Source of the DNA: PWXP01 sp040772845
GTDB taxonomy: Bacteria; Planctomycetota; Planctomycetia; Pirellulales; Thermoguttaceae
Reading direction: 5' to 3'
Length of the DNA: 64,000 nt
Assembly (NCBI GenBank): GCA_040772845.1
Contig: JAXGXG010000001.1
Coordinates: 682,001 to 746,000 of the forward strand
Shown one piece after another: positions 44,474-53,205 of the stretch. A program made the position numbers and the translations under genes. The notes under the pieces were generated by a model. It had not been told where the DNA came from. It saw only the letters and a program-made list of their open reading frames with translations, and did no database searches. Position 1 is the first letter of the stretch; each line of letters begins with the position of its first letter.

Positions 44474-45034
44474 TTGGAAGGCCTCCCGTTCGAATGGAGC
44501 AGAAATACTTGACCGGCGCGCCAATGCGGAGCAACGGCTCCGGACCAGCGGACCGGCGGAAAAACGCGTGGCCTTTGTCCGAGATGCGACTCCAAAGATG
44601 ATCGGGCCAATGGGGAATACGCACGATGCACGTCTGTTCTTGCGGTTGTTGCCGGGGCCGTGGTCATGTTTTCGGGGGTGCCCGGCCAGGGGGGGACAGC
44701 ACGCAAGTCTGTGCAGTTCTATTCGATCGTAGGTCAAATCTTGCGAACGTCCAGTGCATAAGTCCGTGTTTCTTGGGGGGGTTGTTTTGCGCGGTACTCG
44801 CGGTTTGTGCGGAAAGGCGCACGTGGACGCGGAGCATGTCAGGGAGAGCCAGCGGCAGCCGTCCGTCGATGCTTGGGTGGACCGCGTGGGTGGGCTGCTG
44901 GAAAAACGCGACCTGTGTTAGACTTAGGTGTGCCAGGAGAAGGACCGCGTTGTTGTGCACAAGTCCGAGTTGCGTACGACAACAAGGGGAAGGACCTTCG
45001 GCAAACGACCGTTCTCAATGGAGTGAAATGACGT
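44474..45034. other. Divergent intergenic region before glmS
   Basis: 561 bp between the chemoreceptor (minus) and glmS (plus). I see no glmS ribozyme-like core, no gene and no repeat; promoters for both genes must lie here. GGAGTGA precedes the glmS start. Confidence 0.5.
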
Positions 45035-46903
45035 ATGTGTGGAATTGTCGGATATGTTGGCGGCGGCCAGGCGGTCGAGTTCCTTGTCGATGGCTTGTAC
45101 CGGCTGGAGTATCGTGGCTACGATAGCGCGGGGGTCGCTACCCTTGACGCCCACGGACAATTACACCTGACAAAAACAGCCGGCCGGATTCGCGATTTGC
45201 AGGATCGGTTGACTGCGAGTCCGGCGCCGGGGACGGTGGGAATTGGCCACACGCGTTGGGCGACCCACGGTGCGGCGACCGACAAAAATGCCCATCCGCA
45301 TCTTGGTGGCGACGGCGAAGTGGCCGTGGTCCACAATGGGGTGATCGAGAACTATGCTGCTCTGCGGGCGCGATTGATTGCCGAGGGCTACGGATTCCGG
45401 TCCCAGACGGATACCGAGGTGATTGGGCATCTGATTGCACAGTGCCTCAGCCGCCGCAATTGGGATACGAGCGATAGCGGCGACGGAAATTCCATGTTGG
45501 CCGAGGTCGTTGCCGAGGCGCTGGCCCAGTTGCAGGGGACGTACGGAGTGGTCGTCTTGTTTCGGCAGCATCCTGGAGTACTGATTGCGGCTCGTCGCGG
45601 CAGTCCTCTGATCGTGGGGGTGGGCCGGGGCGAGCATTTCCTGGCGAGCGATGCTTCTCCCCTGGTCGGCCATACGGCTCGGATCGTCTACTTGGCCGAG
45701 CACGAACTGGCTGTGGTCACCGCGGACGATCTGCGGGTGATTCACCGCGACCAGGGAAGCGTGCTCCCGCGGGTGGAGCAGCTTGAGATCGACTCGAGCC
45801 AGGTGGAGTTGGGGCGGTTCGAGCATTACATGCTCAAGGAGATCTTTGAGCAGCCGGAAACGATTCGTGCCGCCATGGCCGGCCGGATCGATCACGACGC
45901 GGCGACGGCGAAGTTCGGCGGATTGAACCTGGCCTCGCACGAGTTGCGGACGGTGGATCGGTTTCTCATGACGGCTTGCGGTACGAGTTGGCATGCGGCC
46001 CTGGTGGGTGAATATCAGATGGAGGCCTTGGCCCGGATCCCCGTTGAAGTCGAGTACGCCAGCGAACTGCGCTACCGCAATCCGCCCATGTGCGGCCATC
46101 CGCTTGTATTCGCCATTACCCAAAGTGGCGAAACGGCCGACACGCTGGCCGCCCTGCGCGAACTGAAGCGGAAGGGCTACTGCACGCTCGGATTGTGTAA
46201 CGTGGTGGGCAGCACGATTGCCCAGGAGTCGGACGGCGGCATCTATCTTCGGGCGGGGCACGAGATCGGGGTCGCTTCCACCAAGGCATTCACTTCGCAG
46301 TGCACGGTCCTCGCCATGCTGGCCCTGTATTTCGGCCGCTTGCGCCACCTCAGCTTCGATGCCGGGCTGCGCATGATCGAACAGCTCCAACAACTGCCTG
46401 CAAAGGTAGCCGAGGCGCTTCAGACGAACGATTTCGTCCGGCAAATCGCCGAGAAATACGCCGAATGCACCAACTTCCTCTATCTCGGCCGACAGTACAA
46501 CTTTCCCACGGCACTGGAAGGCGCGCTGAAGCTGAAGGAAATCAGTTACATTCACGCCGAGGGCTATCCGGCCGCCGAAATGAAACACGGTCCCATCGCC
46601 CTGGTCGATAAGAAGACGCCTAGCGTCTTCCTCATGCCGCAGGGACCCGTCTACGAAAAGGTCATGGCAAACCTGCAGGAGGTGAAGGCGCGGGGAGGAC
46701 CCGTCATTGCCGTGGTTGGGCAAGGCGACACACAGGCGCGCGAATTGGCCGACGATGTGATCGAAGTGCCCAACGTCGAGGATTTCCTGCAACCGATCGT
46801 CTCGATCATCCCGCTGCAGCTTCTGGCATACCACATTGCCCTTCTACGCGGTTGCGACGTGGATAAACCGCGCAACCTGGCAAAGAGCGTGACGGTGGAA
46901 TAA
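45035..46903 (+). CDS. glmS: Glutamine-fructose-6-phosphate aminotransferase (isomerizing)
   Basis: GlmS makes glucosamine-6-phosphate from fructose-6-phosphate and glutamine, the entry to UDP-GlcNAc synthesis. 622 residues: an N-terminal glutaminase with the catalytic Cys2 (MCGIVGYVGG), HTRWATHG and SQTDTEVIGHLI; then two SIS domains with MTACGTSWHAALVGE, ITQSGETADTLAALRE, YIHAEGYPAAEMKHGP and the C-terminal PRNLAKSVTVE. All catalytic segments are present. ATG start fixed by the need for Cys2. It converges on the amidohydrolase with a 6-bp gap. Confidence 0.97.
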   Translation: MCGIVGYVGGGQAVEFLVDGLYRLEYRGYDSAGVATLDAHGQLHLTKTAGRIRDLQDRLTASPAPGTVGIGHTRWATHGAATDKNAHPHLGGDGEVAVVHNGVIENYAALRARLIAEGYGFRSQTDTEVIGHLIAQCLSRRNWDTSDSGDGNSMLAEVVAEALAQLQGTYGVVVLFRQHPGVLIAARRGSPLIVGVGRGEHFLASDASPLVGHTARIVYLAEHELAVVTADDLRVIHRDQGSVLPRVEQLEIDSSQVELGRFEHYMLKEIFEQPETIRAAMAGRIDHDAATAKFGGLNLASHELRTVDRFLMTACGTSWHAALVGEYQMEALARIPVEVEYASELRYRNPPMCGHPLVFAITQSGETADTLAALRELKRKGYCTLGLCNVVGSTIAQESDGGIYLRAGHEIGVASTKAFTSQCTVLAMLALYFGRLRHLSFDAGLRMIEQLQQLPAKVAEALQTNDFVRQIAEKYAECTNFLYLGRQYNFPTALEGALKLKEISYIHAEGYPAAEMKHGPIALVDKKTPSVFLMPQGPVYEKVMANLQEVKARGGPVIAVVGQGDTQARELADDVIEVPNVEDFLQPIVSIIPLQLLAYHIALLRGCDVDKPRNLAKSVTVE

Positions 46904-46909
46904 TCCGCC

Positions 46910-47902
46910 TCAGGCCAACCCGTAGAACCGGATCGCGTTCTCTGCAAACAGCTTGCGCTGGTCGGCGGCGGGGCGATCGGCCACGATCTCGCGCAGCACC
47001 TCAACCCAACGACGGAACGAGGCCCCTTGCAGGCATACGGGCCAATCGCCGGCGAACATCACTCGGTCCGGCCCGAAACAGTCCAGACAATGGTTGACGA
47101 TCGGCGCCAGATCGGCACTGCTCCAACCGTCGGCAGGCACGCGCGCGATAATGCCCGATATCTTGCATACGACGCGGTCGCGTTCGGCCAGGGCCGCAAT
47201 GGCGCGCCGCCATTGGTCTACGTACTGCTGCGCCGCTGCATCCGTTTTCTTCGCAGCCGCCATGAAGTTCTTCACGTCGGCATTGCCGCAGTGGTCCAGG
47301 ATGAAGCGGGTGTCCGGACAGCGATCGACTAGCTCAGTTGCGGCGGGGATCCAATGGGGAGGCGGAACGAGGTCGTACGACATGCCCAACTCGCCCAGCA
47401 GGCGAATGCCGTCGACGAATGGCTTCTCGAGGAAGAACGGCGGCTTGGATGCAGGGCCACCCATGCCCTGACGGACGCCCTTGACGTAAGGGTTGTCCTT
47501 GAAACGAAGAATGTACTTGCGGAACCCCGGCTCGCCCGGCCGGGCGCCCAACACGGCGGCACAGGTGAGGAAATCGTCGCGGCGGCACAAGTCGAGTACG
47601 TACTCGGCCTCGATCAGGTGTTGTTCGGGTGGCGCGGCCACTTCCATGTAAACGGCCTTCACCACGTTCAGGTCTTTGGTGGCCTTCAGGTAGTCGGCCG
47701 GCACGTAGCTCCGGTCCAGAATCCCACGTCCCGCCAGCCATGGCAATTGGATACGGCTGAGGTCCCATAGGTGTTGATGCGTGTCAACAATAGGCATGGA
47801 TTTCGACTCCTCGGCCACGGCTCGCATGGCGCCGGTCAACACGGTTGATGTCAGCGCGAATTGGCCGGCCGTTCGCAGGAATTCTCGGCGATGGCAGGAC
47901 AT
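46910..47902 (-). CDS. Tat-exported amidohydrolase-2 family protein
   Basis: A 330-residue TIM-barrel hydrolase. The N terminus (SCHRREFLRTAGQFALTSTV) is a twin-arginine signal, so the enzyme is probably exported folded with its metal. Amidohydrolase-2 motifs: IVDTHQHLWDL (HxH), RFILDHCGNADVKNF (His) and VMFAGDWPVC (late Asp). L-fucono- or other lactonases and amidases share this fold; the substrate cannot be read. I chose the ATG at 47902 because the Tat motif begins there. Last gene of a minus-strand run that starts with a secreted glycosidase at 55747. Confidence 0.88.
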   Translation of the reverse strand: MSCHRREFLRTAGQFALTSTVLTGAMRAVAEESKSMPIVDTHQHLWDLSRIQLPWLAGRGILDRSYVPADYLKATKDLNVVKAVYMEVAAPPEQHLIEAEYVLDLCRRDDFLTCAAVLGARPGEPGFRKYILRFKDNPYVKGVRQGMGGPASKPPFFLEKPFVDGIRLLGELGMSYDLVPPPHWIPAATELVDRCPDTRFILDHCGNADVKNFMAAAKKTDAAAQQYVDQWRRAIAALAERDRVVCKISGIIARVPADGWSSADLAPIVNHCLDCFGPDRVMFAGDWPVCLQGASFRRWVEVLREIVADRPAADQRKLFAENAIRFYGLA

Positions 47903-47997
47903 GGCAGCAGTTCTCCGGAAGGCAGTGAGTGCTATGTTTCCAGTGTAGCCGGTAGCCTTACGGCGGGCAAGTCTTGGCCAGCTTCGTGGACGGGGGG

Positions 47998-48168
47998 TGG
48001 CACTGCCGTCTCGGCAGTGAATGTGTTCTCGTTTCTTGCTGCCTGGAGCGTCGCGGCCCGTCTGTGCGGTGGTTTGCTGTTTGGAGGAATCGTCCTCGCG
48101 GACTCGTCTTCCGCGGCACAGACGGCAAGAACCGTTTGAAACGGGCACTGTCGGGATGGCAGTGGCAC
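47998..48168. repeat. Inverted pair of CACTGCC-type hairpin words
   Basis: CACTGCCGTCTCGGCAGTG (48001-48019) and, reversed, CACTGCCATCCCGACAGTG (48146-48164) bracket a second inverted pair CCGTCTGTGC (48059-48068) / GCACAGACGG (48116-48125). This nested design in 170 bp, between the amidohydrolase and the small membrane protein, is of the dispersed-repeat kind seen elsewhere in the window. Confidence 0.65.
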
Positions 48169-48191
48169 GGTGGTTGTGGCCGTGAAGATCG

Positions 48192-48353
48192 CTATTCGGA
48201 TCGCTCCGGTGGCGGGGAGGTCGTACTTGCCGGAACGGATTCCGGCAGGCCGTATTGCACGGCGCCACCCAGCAGCCAACGGAGGACCGGAAGGCACAGG
48301 ATCAGGCCAATGATCAGTGCCGGCACCCAACGTCGATACCCCTCAGTTCCCAA
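48192..48353 (-). CDS. Small membrane protein, 53 residues, TTG start
   Basis: A short frame reading GTEGYRRWVPALIIGLILCL, then PVLRWLLGGAVQYGLPESVP and a proline/serine-rich tail (TSPPPERSE). One membrane helix. The start is a TTG at 48353 preceded by AAGGAG at seven bases (GAAAGGAGCACGTC), a strong ribosome binding site that decides the start. It lies 63 bp after the glycosidase at 48417 on the same strand. No family recognised. Translation is inferred from the Shine-Dalgarno site, the coherent hydrophobic profile and its operon position. Confidence 0.55.
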   Translation of the reverse strand: MGTEGYRRWVPALIIGLILCLPVLRWLLGGAVQYGLPESVPASTTSPPPERSE

Positions 48354-48416
48354 GACGTGCTCCTTTCGTTGATCGTATGCGGTTGTTCTTGACCACCGTT
48401 GAACGAGATAGACCTG

Positions 48417-50810
48417 TTACCTGGGCGTTGCTTTCTGCCGGCCGGCGCCGAGCCCGACACCGGGCGCCATCGTATCGACCGTGCGGGCGCTGAACTCAAA
48501 AATGGTAAACCCTGGCGCGCCCAGCCGGCGAGCGTGGAGGATTTGCCCCACCACGCGGTCCGGATCAAGCCCGGGGGCCGACGCGCCAATGCCTGGATAT
48601 ACCGGCACTCGTTTGCCGACCAGTTTCAACTGGTTCTCCACCAGGTTGGAGAACTGCTCGTCGCTATCCGTATAGTCCATGGGGCACAGGAAGTCCAAGT
48701 AGCCGGCCTCGGCCCATGCGACCCAATCCTGGGCGACCGACTCGCGGCAGCCCGGGTAATGGCCGAACACGGCGGCCGAGATGGCAAGTTCCGGCCGGAG
48801 TTTCTTGCCCTCGCGGTGGACGGCCGCGACCAGGTTGGTGATCTGCTGGCATCGCCATTCGTTGTATTCGTCGCTCCGCGGGCCAGAGTGGCAGTCTCGC
48901 GGCCAGTTCGCCACCTTCTTGCCACTGGCTGCCTCGAACCGCGCGCGGCAGCCGTCGCAGTAGCATGACTCTCGGCCGGGATAGCGGATGTAGTCGAAGT
49001 GGATGCCGTCCACCGGATACATGCGAGCCACCTCGATCATGCTTTCGAGTTCCAGCTTGAAGTTGTCTGGATGCGAGGGGCACAGCCAGTCATGCCGCTC
49101 GCCTTTGACGTCGTACTGAAGCCGCCCCTCCCTTGCCATCCGATCCAAGAACTCCTTCGGTGCGTTCTGGGCGTTGTAGTTTACCTTCCACACGTGAACC
49201 TCAAGCCCGTGCTTCTTCGCGGCGGCGCAGCATTGGGTTATCTGGTCGCCATGCTCCTCGAAGGTGCGACTACGCGGCAGAAGATCGCTCGCGTAGTGGG
49301 CCAGCCCGCCCCAGAGCATATTGGGCAGGATCATGTTGAACCCGTTGTCCGCCAGGACCTTGGCTGACTTCTCCCAGTCGCCCGGATAGGCGCCCATGCC
49401 CGAGTGGTTCCAGACGGCGCGGGCCTCGCGGGCCGGGCTGGACGGCGCTCGCATGTACGCCTCGGCCGCCAGACGCCGACTCTCGCTCGCCGCTTCGACC
49501 GCCGCGGCTGGTTCGCCGGAGGTGAGTAGTTGTTCCGAGCGAGTACGCTGGGCCAGGGCCGCTTCGAACAGCCGCGCCGCCTCGGCGTCGTCCGAGGCTT
49601 CGACCACCTCGCGAAGCTCTTCGATGGAGCGGCAGTGGCCGACTTGTTGGGCTCGTTGGAGTGCCGCGCGGGCCATCGTTTGCCATAGCGGCGGATGGAA
49701 TTGCCCCAGCACCGCGGCCAACATGCGGAGCTTTGCCGGCGGATCGTCTGAAAGAAGGACGTGGCTGAAAAAGGCCCCGCGATCACTCACCAGCATGGCC
49801 GGCCAGGGCGTCGCCTTGCCTGAACCGTCGTGCCAGTGGCCAATGACCCGCGCCCCCTGCCCCGCAGGTTCGGCAACCGTGATGTTCCACGACGCCTGCT
49901 TCATGGCCGACGGCAGGCCCGGCACGGTGTCCGCGTGGAATCGGACCTCGGCCAGCGTGCCTCGCTCCGGGTGTACGTATTGGCCTGGGGCGAAGCCCAG
50001 GGTGGCGGCCAGGGGGGCCGGCAGGTGGTAACAGAGGAACACCTTGCCGCCGCCTTCGGCGAATTGCACAAGCGCGCCGATCGTCTCTGCCGACATTCGC
50101 GGGTTGTACGCCAGGATGGCCACGCGGCGCGCGCCGAGGGCGCCTGCCGCAACGCTGGACTCGGGAATCGCGTCTGCCTCCAGGCCCAGTTCGACGAGTG
50201 CGTCCATCATCTGATCGGCCGACTGCTGCGCCGCCCGCAGTTCGCCTGCCGACGTCTCACTGTCCTCGGCCGGCAGGATCACTGCCACTTCGTGCGTGGT
50301 GGCGCGAAGCTGGTGCAGCACGAGCCTCGCATCGAGGTCCTGGCCGCGCCAGGCGGCAATGCGGATCCCGTCAATCTTCTCCCAACCGGCCGGGCGTTCC
50401 TCGGTCCGGAACCGGTTCTTGGGAAACCGCAGCGTCTGCCGGCCGCTGCCTCGCAAGCTTGCGCCGCAGCCATACCAGCCGCCGCCGCTTCGGAAGTAGA
50501 GCGTGATACCATTGACCGCTTTCGGTTCGTCAATCGCCACGTCGAGTGCAAACGCACCCGGCTCGGACAGATCGAGCTGCACTCGCTGATCGACCACCGC
50601 GCGAGTCAGCTTCTTGTTCTCGGCGAAGGGAACTCGCACCACGACGGCCCGGCCAGCGCCGTCCGCTTGCACTTCGACCGGCGGCGTCCCTTCCGCGGCG
50701 ATCCACGCCTCGCGCGCGGCGGCCGGATCGGCATACTGCATACTGTCCAGAACATGATCGGCCCCAAGAATCGCGGCCAATACGGTGGGGAGGTAGATGG
50801 CTAGGCTCAT
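48417..50810 (-). CDS. Secreted GHL10-type (YngK-like) glycosyl hydrolase
   Basis: A 797-residue exported protein with signal peptide (SLAIYLPTVLAAILGAD). The N-terminal half contains a discoidin-like beta region (KAVNGITLYFRSGGGWYG) and a flavodoxin-like or glutamine-amidotransferase-like part (VAILAYNPRMSAETIGALVQ). The C-terminal 350 residues match the glycosyl-hydrolase-like 10 barrel: ADNGFNMILPNMLWGGLAHY, KHGLEVHVWKVNYNAQNAPK, YPVDGIHFDYIRYPG and LDFLCPMDYTDSDEQF. The Asp in IHFDYIRYPG and the DYTD motif are the probable active-site region. ATG at 50810 with GGAGAA upstream. Substrate unknown, probably a cell-wall or environmental polysaccharide. Confidence 0.85.
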   Translation of the reverse strand: MSLAIYLPTVLAAILGADHVLDSMQYADPAAAREAWIAAEGTPPVEVQADGAGRAVVVRVPFAENKKLTRAVVDQRVQLDLSEPGAFALDVAIDEPKAVNGITLYFRSGGGWYGCGASLRGSGRQTLRFPKNRFRTEERPAGWEKIDGIRIAAWRGQDLDARLVLHQLRATTHEVAVILPAEDSETSAGELRAAQQSADQMMDALVELGLEADAIPESSVAAGALGARRVAILAYNPRMSAETIGALVQFAEGGGKVFLCYHLPAPLAATLGFAPGQYVHPERGTLAEVRFHADTVPGLPSAMKQASWNITVAEPAGQGARVIGHWHDGSGKATPWPAMLVSDRGAFFSHVLLSDDPPAKLRMLAAVLGQFHPPLWQTMARAALQRAQQVGHCRSIEELREVVEASDDAEAARLFEAALAQRTRSEQLLTSGEPAAAVEAASESRRLAAEAYMRAPSSPAREARAVWNHSGMGAYPGDWEKSAKVLADNGFNMILPNMLWGGLAHYASDLLPRSRTFEEHGDQITQCCAAAKKHGLEVHVWKVNYNAQNAPKEFLDRMAREGRLQYDVKGERHDWLCPSHPDNFKLELESMIEVARMYPVDGIHFDYIRYPGRESCYCDGCRARFEAASGKKVANWPRDCHSGPRSDEYNEWRCQQITNLVAAVHREGKKLRPELAISAAVFGHYPGCRESVAQDWVAWAEAGYLDFLCPMDYTDSDEQFSNLVENQLKLVGKRVPVYPGIGASAPGLDPDRVVGQILHARRLGAPGFTIFEFSARTVDTMAPGVGLGAGRQKATPR

Positions 50811-50962
50811 GGTGGGTTCTCCGGTGGGGATTTCCAGCCATTGTCGCTGTCCCGCAGCCCGGGTGCAAGCCGGGGGTAGCTGACGGACAGGCTATAGCTG
50901 ACGGACCACGGCTCTGGCGGGACGAGCCCGCGCGGTGGCCTTCTTGGTGCGCGGGCAGTCCG

Positions 50963-51433
50963 CTACAGCCGGTAGAACAAGCGCGGCCACAGCCGGATTA
51001 CGAATTCCGTACAAGGGGGCTTCTTCAACCGCCGCCATGCGCCGGCGCAGAATACCCCGCCTACCAACAGCATCGAGCCGGCGAGCCAGAAGAGACGATG
51101 ATTGAACACGACGGCCAGCGCTAAGAGGGCCGCCACCTGTCCCGCCATCATTGCGATACAAAGCCGGATCATCCAACGCGGCATGAGATAGGCGTGGTAA
51201 GGTACTCTCCACATTCGGCCAAAGAAGCTGGCTTGCACGCAAGGCATCGCAAACGCAAGTGGAGAGGCCGCAATCGTCCACGCCAACAAGAACATAACTT
51301 CCATATCGTCAGACATTGCCGGCAATGGTATTTCGTTTGGCGCGAATGCTGCCGCAGTAAACATCGATGCCGCGACGATGACCGCGATCAGAACGACCCA
51401 TGCGTCGAGTTTCATGATGTGCTTGGTCTTCAT
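50963..51433 (-). CDS. Hypothetical membrane protein
   Basis: About 156 residues with four hydrophobic helices (AWVVLIAVIVAASMFTAAAF, VMFLLAWTIAASPLAFAM, WMIRLCIAMMAGQVAALLAL, LFWLAGSMLLVGGVFCAG) and a basic C terminus. No family recognised. The ATG at 51433 lies 7 bp after the prmC stop; a GTG at 51448 would overlap it. Either way it is probably co-transcribed with prmC. Confidence 0.7.
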   Translation of the reverse strand: MKTKHIMKLDAWVVLIAVIVAASMFTAAAFAPNEIPLPAMSDDMEVMFLLAWTIAASPLAFAMPCVQASFFGRMWRVPYHAYLMPRWMIRLCIAMMAGQVAALLALAVVFNHRLFWLAGSMLLVGGVFCAGAWRRLKKPPCTEFVIRLWPRLFYRL

Positions 51434-51440
51434 CTGGTTG

Positions 51441-52313
51441 TCAACCACCGCCGATGTGCCGGGCGCTTATCACGCGCACTTGACCCGCGGCGTCGCGGTG
51501 GTGTTCGATGTTCGCGTATTGCCCGGAACCTTCGAGCAAGCGGGTGACGAGCTTCTCCTGCCCGGCGCCGATCTCGAAGACCAGGATGCCGTCCGGGGTG
51601 AGTAGATCGACCGCGCCGGTGATCAGGCGGCGGAAGATGTTGATGCCGTAGGGCCCGGCGTCGAAGGCGACGTGCGGTTCGTGGTCGGCAATCTCCTTCG
51701 CAAGCTTCGCCAGCGTGCTGGTGGGCAGATAAGGTGGATTGCAGGCGATGATGTCCACTTTCCCCTGCCAGCCAGCCGCGAGAAGCGGCTCGTACAAGTC
51801 GCCGTGGAAGACCGTTACGCGATCCTCCAGGCGGAACTTGGCCACCTGCCGACGGGCGATGGCGACGGCGGCCTCACTGACGTCACTGGCCAGCACGCGG
51901 ACATCCGGCGCGTGCATGGCCAGGGCGACGGCGATGTTGCCGCTGCCGGTGCCCATGTCGAGAACGGTGAGTCGTGGCTCGGGCGCGTTCGGTTGGGCGG
52001 CCTGCCTGTCCTTAATCAGGCCGAGGGCGGTTCGCGCGAGCAGTTCCGTCTCTTCGCGCGGAATGAGTGCACCGGGCGCGCAATCAAGTTGCAGGTCCAT
52101 GAAGACGGCCTTGCCCAGGATGTACTCCAGGGGCACGCCCTCCTTCCGTTTCGCCATAAGCGACTGGAGTTCCGCCTGCGAAAGGCCGGCGGCGGCTGCC
52201 TTGCGAATTGCGCCGGCGGAAAGTACGTCGAACAGGCGCAGCGTTTCCAGCAGGGGATCTTCCACTCCAGCTTGTTGGAATGCGCGGAACGCGTACTCGA
52301 ATGCTTGAAACAT
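51441..52313 (-). CDS. prmC: Release factor glutamine methyltransferase PrmC/HemK
   Basis: PrmC methylates the GGQ glutamine of release factors. 290 residues with an N-terminal helical domain (1-85), SAM-binding LDMGTGSGNIAVALAMHAP, the substrate motif NPPYLPTS and the late DLLTPDGILVFEIGAGQ. KEGVPLEYILGKAVFMDLQL is the family's linker before the catalytic part. ATG at 52313; upstream in-frame residues are Arg/His-rich noise. It lies in a carbohydrate-type gene run, separated by 29 bp from the SDR gene. No prfA partner is visible here. Confidence 0.93.
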   Translation of the reverse strand: MFQAFEYAFRAFQQAGVEDPLLETLRLFDVLSAGAIRKAAAAGLSQAELQSLMAKRKEGVPLEYILGKAVFMDLQLDCAPGALIPREETELLARTALGLIKDRQAAQPNAPEPRLTVLDMGTGSGNIAVALAMHAPDVRVLASDVSEAAVAIARRQVAKFRLEDRVTVFHGDLYEPLLAAGWQGKVDIIACNPPYLPTSTLAKLAKEIADHEPHVAFDAGPYGINIFRRLITGAVDLLTPDGILVFEIGAGQEKLVTRLLEGSGQYANIEHHRDAAGQVRVISARHIGGG

Positions 52314-52342
52314 TGGCGTGACCGTTCGTTTTGGCGAGGTAC

Positions 52343-53131
52343 TCACAACTGAATGGGCCAGAGGAGTCCGCACGTGATGCCGCCATCGACGTAGATCACC
52401 TGCCCCGTGACGAACGCGGACGCATCGGACGCAAGGAAGATGGCCGTGCCGACCATGTCTTCGGGCGTGCCGATCCGTCGCATGGGCGTATTGGCGTCGC
52501 GCCAGGCTTCGAGTGCCTTGTCGCGCTGCCAGAGCGGGCGGGTCAGGTCGGTCAGCGTGAATCCGGGGCCGAGCGAGTTCACTCGCACGCCGCGCGGCCC
52601 CCATTCCATGGCCAGGCATCGCGTCATCTGGCGCATGGCGGCCTTGCTCATGGCGTAAGGGGTGACGTGACTCAGCGGGCGGTCGCTGTTGAGCGAGTCG
52701 ATGTTGATGATGGCCCCCCTGCCCTGCCCCATCATCCGGCGGCCGACCGCCTGGGCCAGGAAGAACGCGCCGCGAATGTTCACGTTCGTGATGAAGTCAT
52801 AGGTGGCCTCGTCGTAGTCCTCCACCGGCATCCGCTTGTTCACGCCTGCACAGTTGACCAACGTATCGATCCGGCCGAACTCGGCGACGATCTCCTCGAC
52901 GAGCGTGTCGAGGTCCGCCTTATTGGCGGCGTCGCACACCTTCGGATGGACGTTGCCGCGGTTGGCCGCGAGTTCGGCGGCCGTTTGTGCAAGCGTCTCC
53001 TGGTTGCGGCCGGTGATGATCACCGTGGCCTCGCGATCGGCAAAACCCTTGGCAATCGCCTTGCCGATCCCGCGGCTTGCGCCGGAAACCAACACAACTT
53101 GATCTTTGACGGAAAACAGGGAATCGTTCAT
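52343..53131 (-). CDS. SDR-family oxidoreductase
   Basis: A 262-residue classical short-chain dehydrogenase. NAD(P)-binding VSGASRGIGKAIAKGF, NCAGVNKRMP (NAG-type motif), catalytic Ser in IDSLNSDRP, and Tyr-x3-Lys in TPYAMSKAAMRQM; the C terminus TGQVIYVDGGIT is typical. The Arg after GR in IITGRN suggests NADP could be used. Gluconate-5-dehydrogenase-type sugar dehydrogenases share this layout, which would fit the neighbouring carbohydrate genes, but the substrate is inference. Confidence 0.9.
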   Translation of the reverse strand: MNDSLFSVKDQVVLVSGASRGIGKAIAKGFADREATVIITGRNQETLAQTAAELAANRGNVHPKVCDAANKADLDTLVEEIVAEFGRIDTLVNCAGVNKRMPVEDYDEATYDFITNVNIRGAFFLAQAVGRRMMGQGRGAIINIDSLNSDRPLSHVTPYAMSKAAMRQMTRCLAMEWGPRGVRVNSLGPGFTLTDLTRPLWQRDKALEAWRDANTPMRRIGTPEDMVGTAIFLASDASAFVTGQVIYVDGGITCGLLWPIQL

Positions 53132-53144
53132 GGTCAGTTGCTAG

Positions 53145-53205
53145 TTTCCAGTTGCTAGTTGCTAGTTGCTAGTGGTTGGTGGTTGGTGGTTGGTGGTTGG
53201 TTACT
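53145..53205. repeat. Simple tandem repeats GTTGCTA and GGTTGGT
   Basis: Four near copies of AGTTGCTAGT followed by four copies of GGTTGGT or GTGGTTG between the SDR gene and the upstream glycosidase stop. Likely slippage-prone spacer; no regulatory motif seen. Confidence 0.85.

Noticed and set aside
44700..45034. glmS ribozyme upstream of glmS
   Set aside because: No recognisable pseudoknot core or cleavage-site context; the class is typical of Firmicutes.
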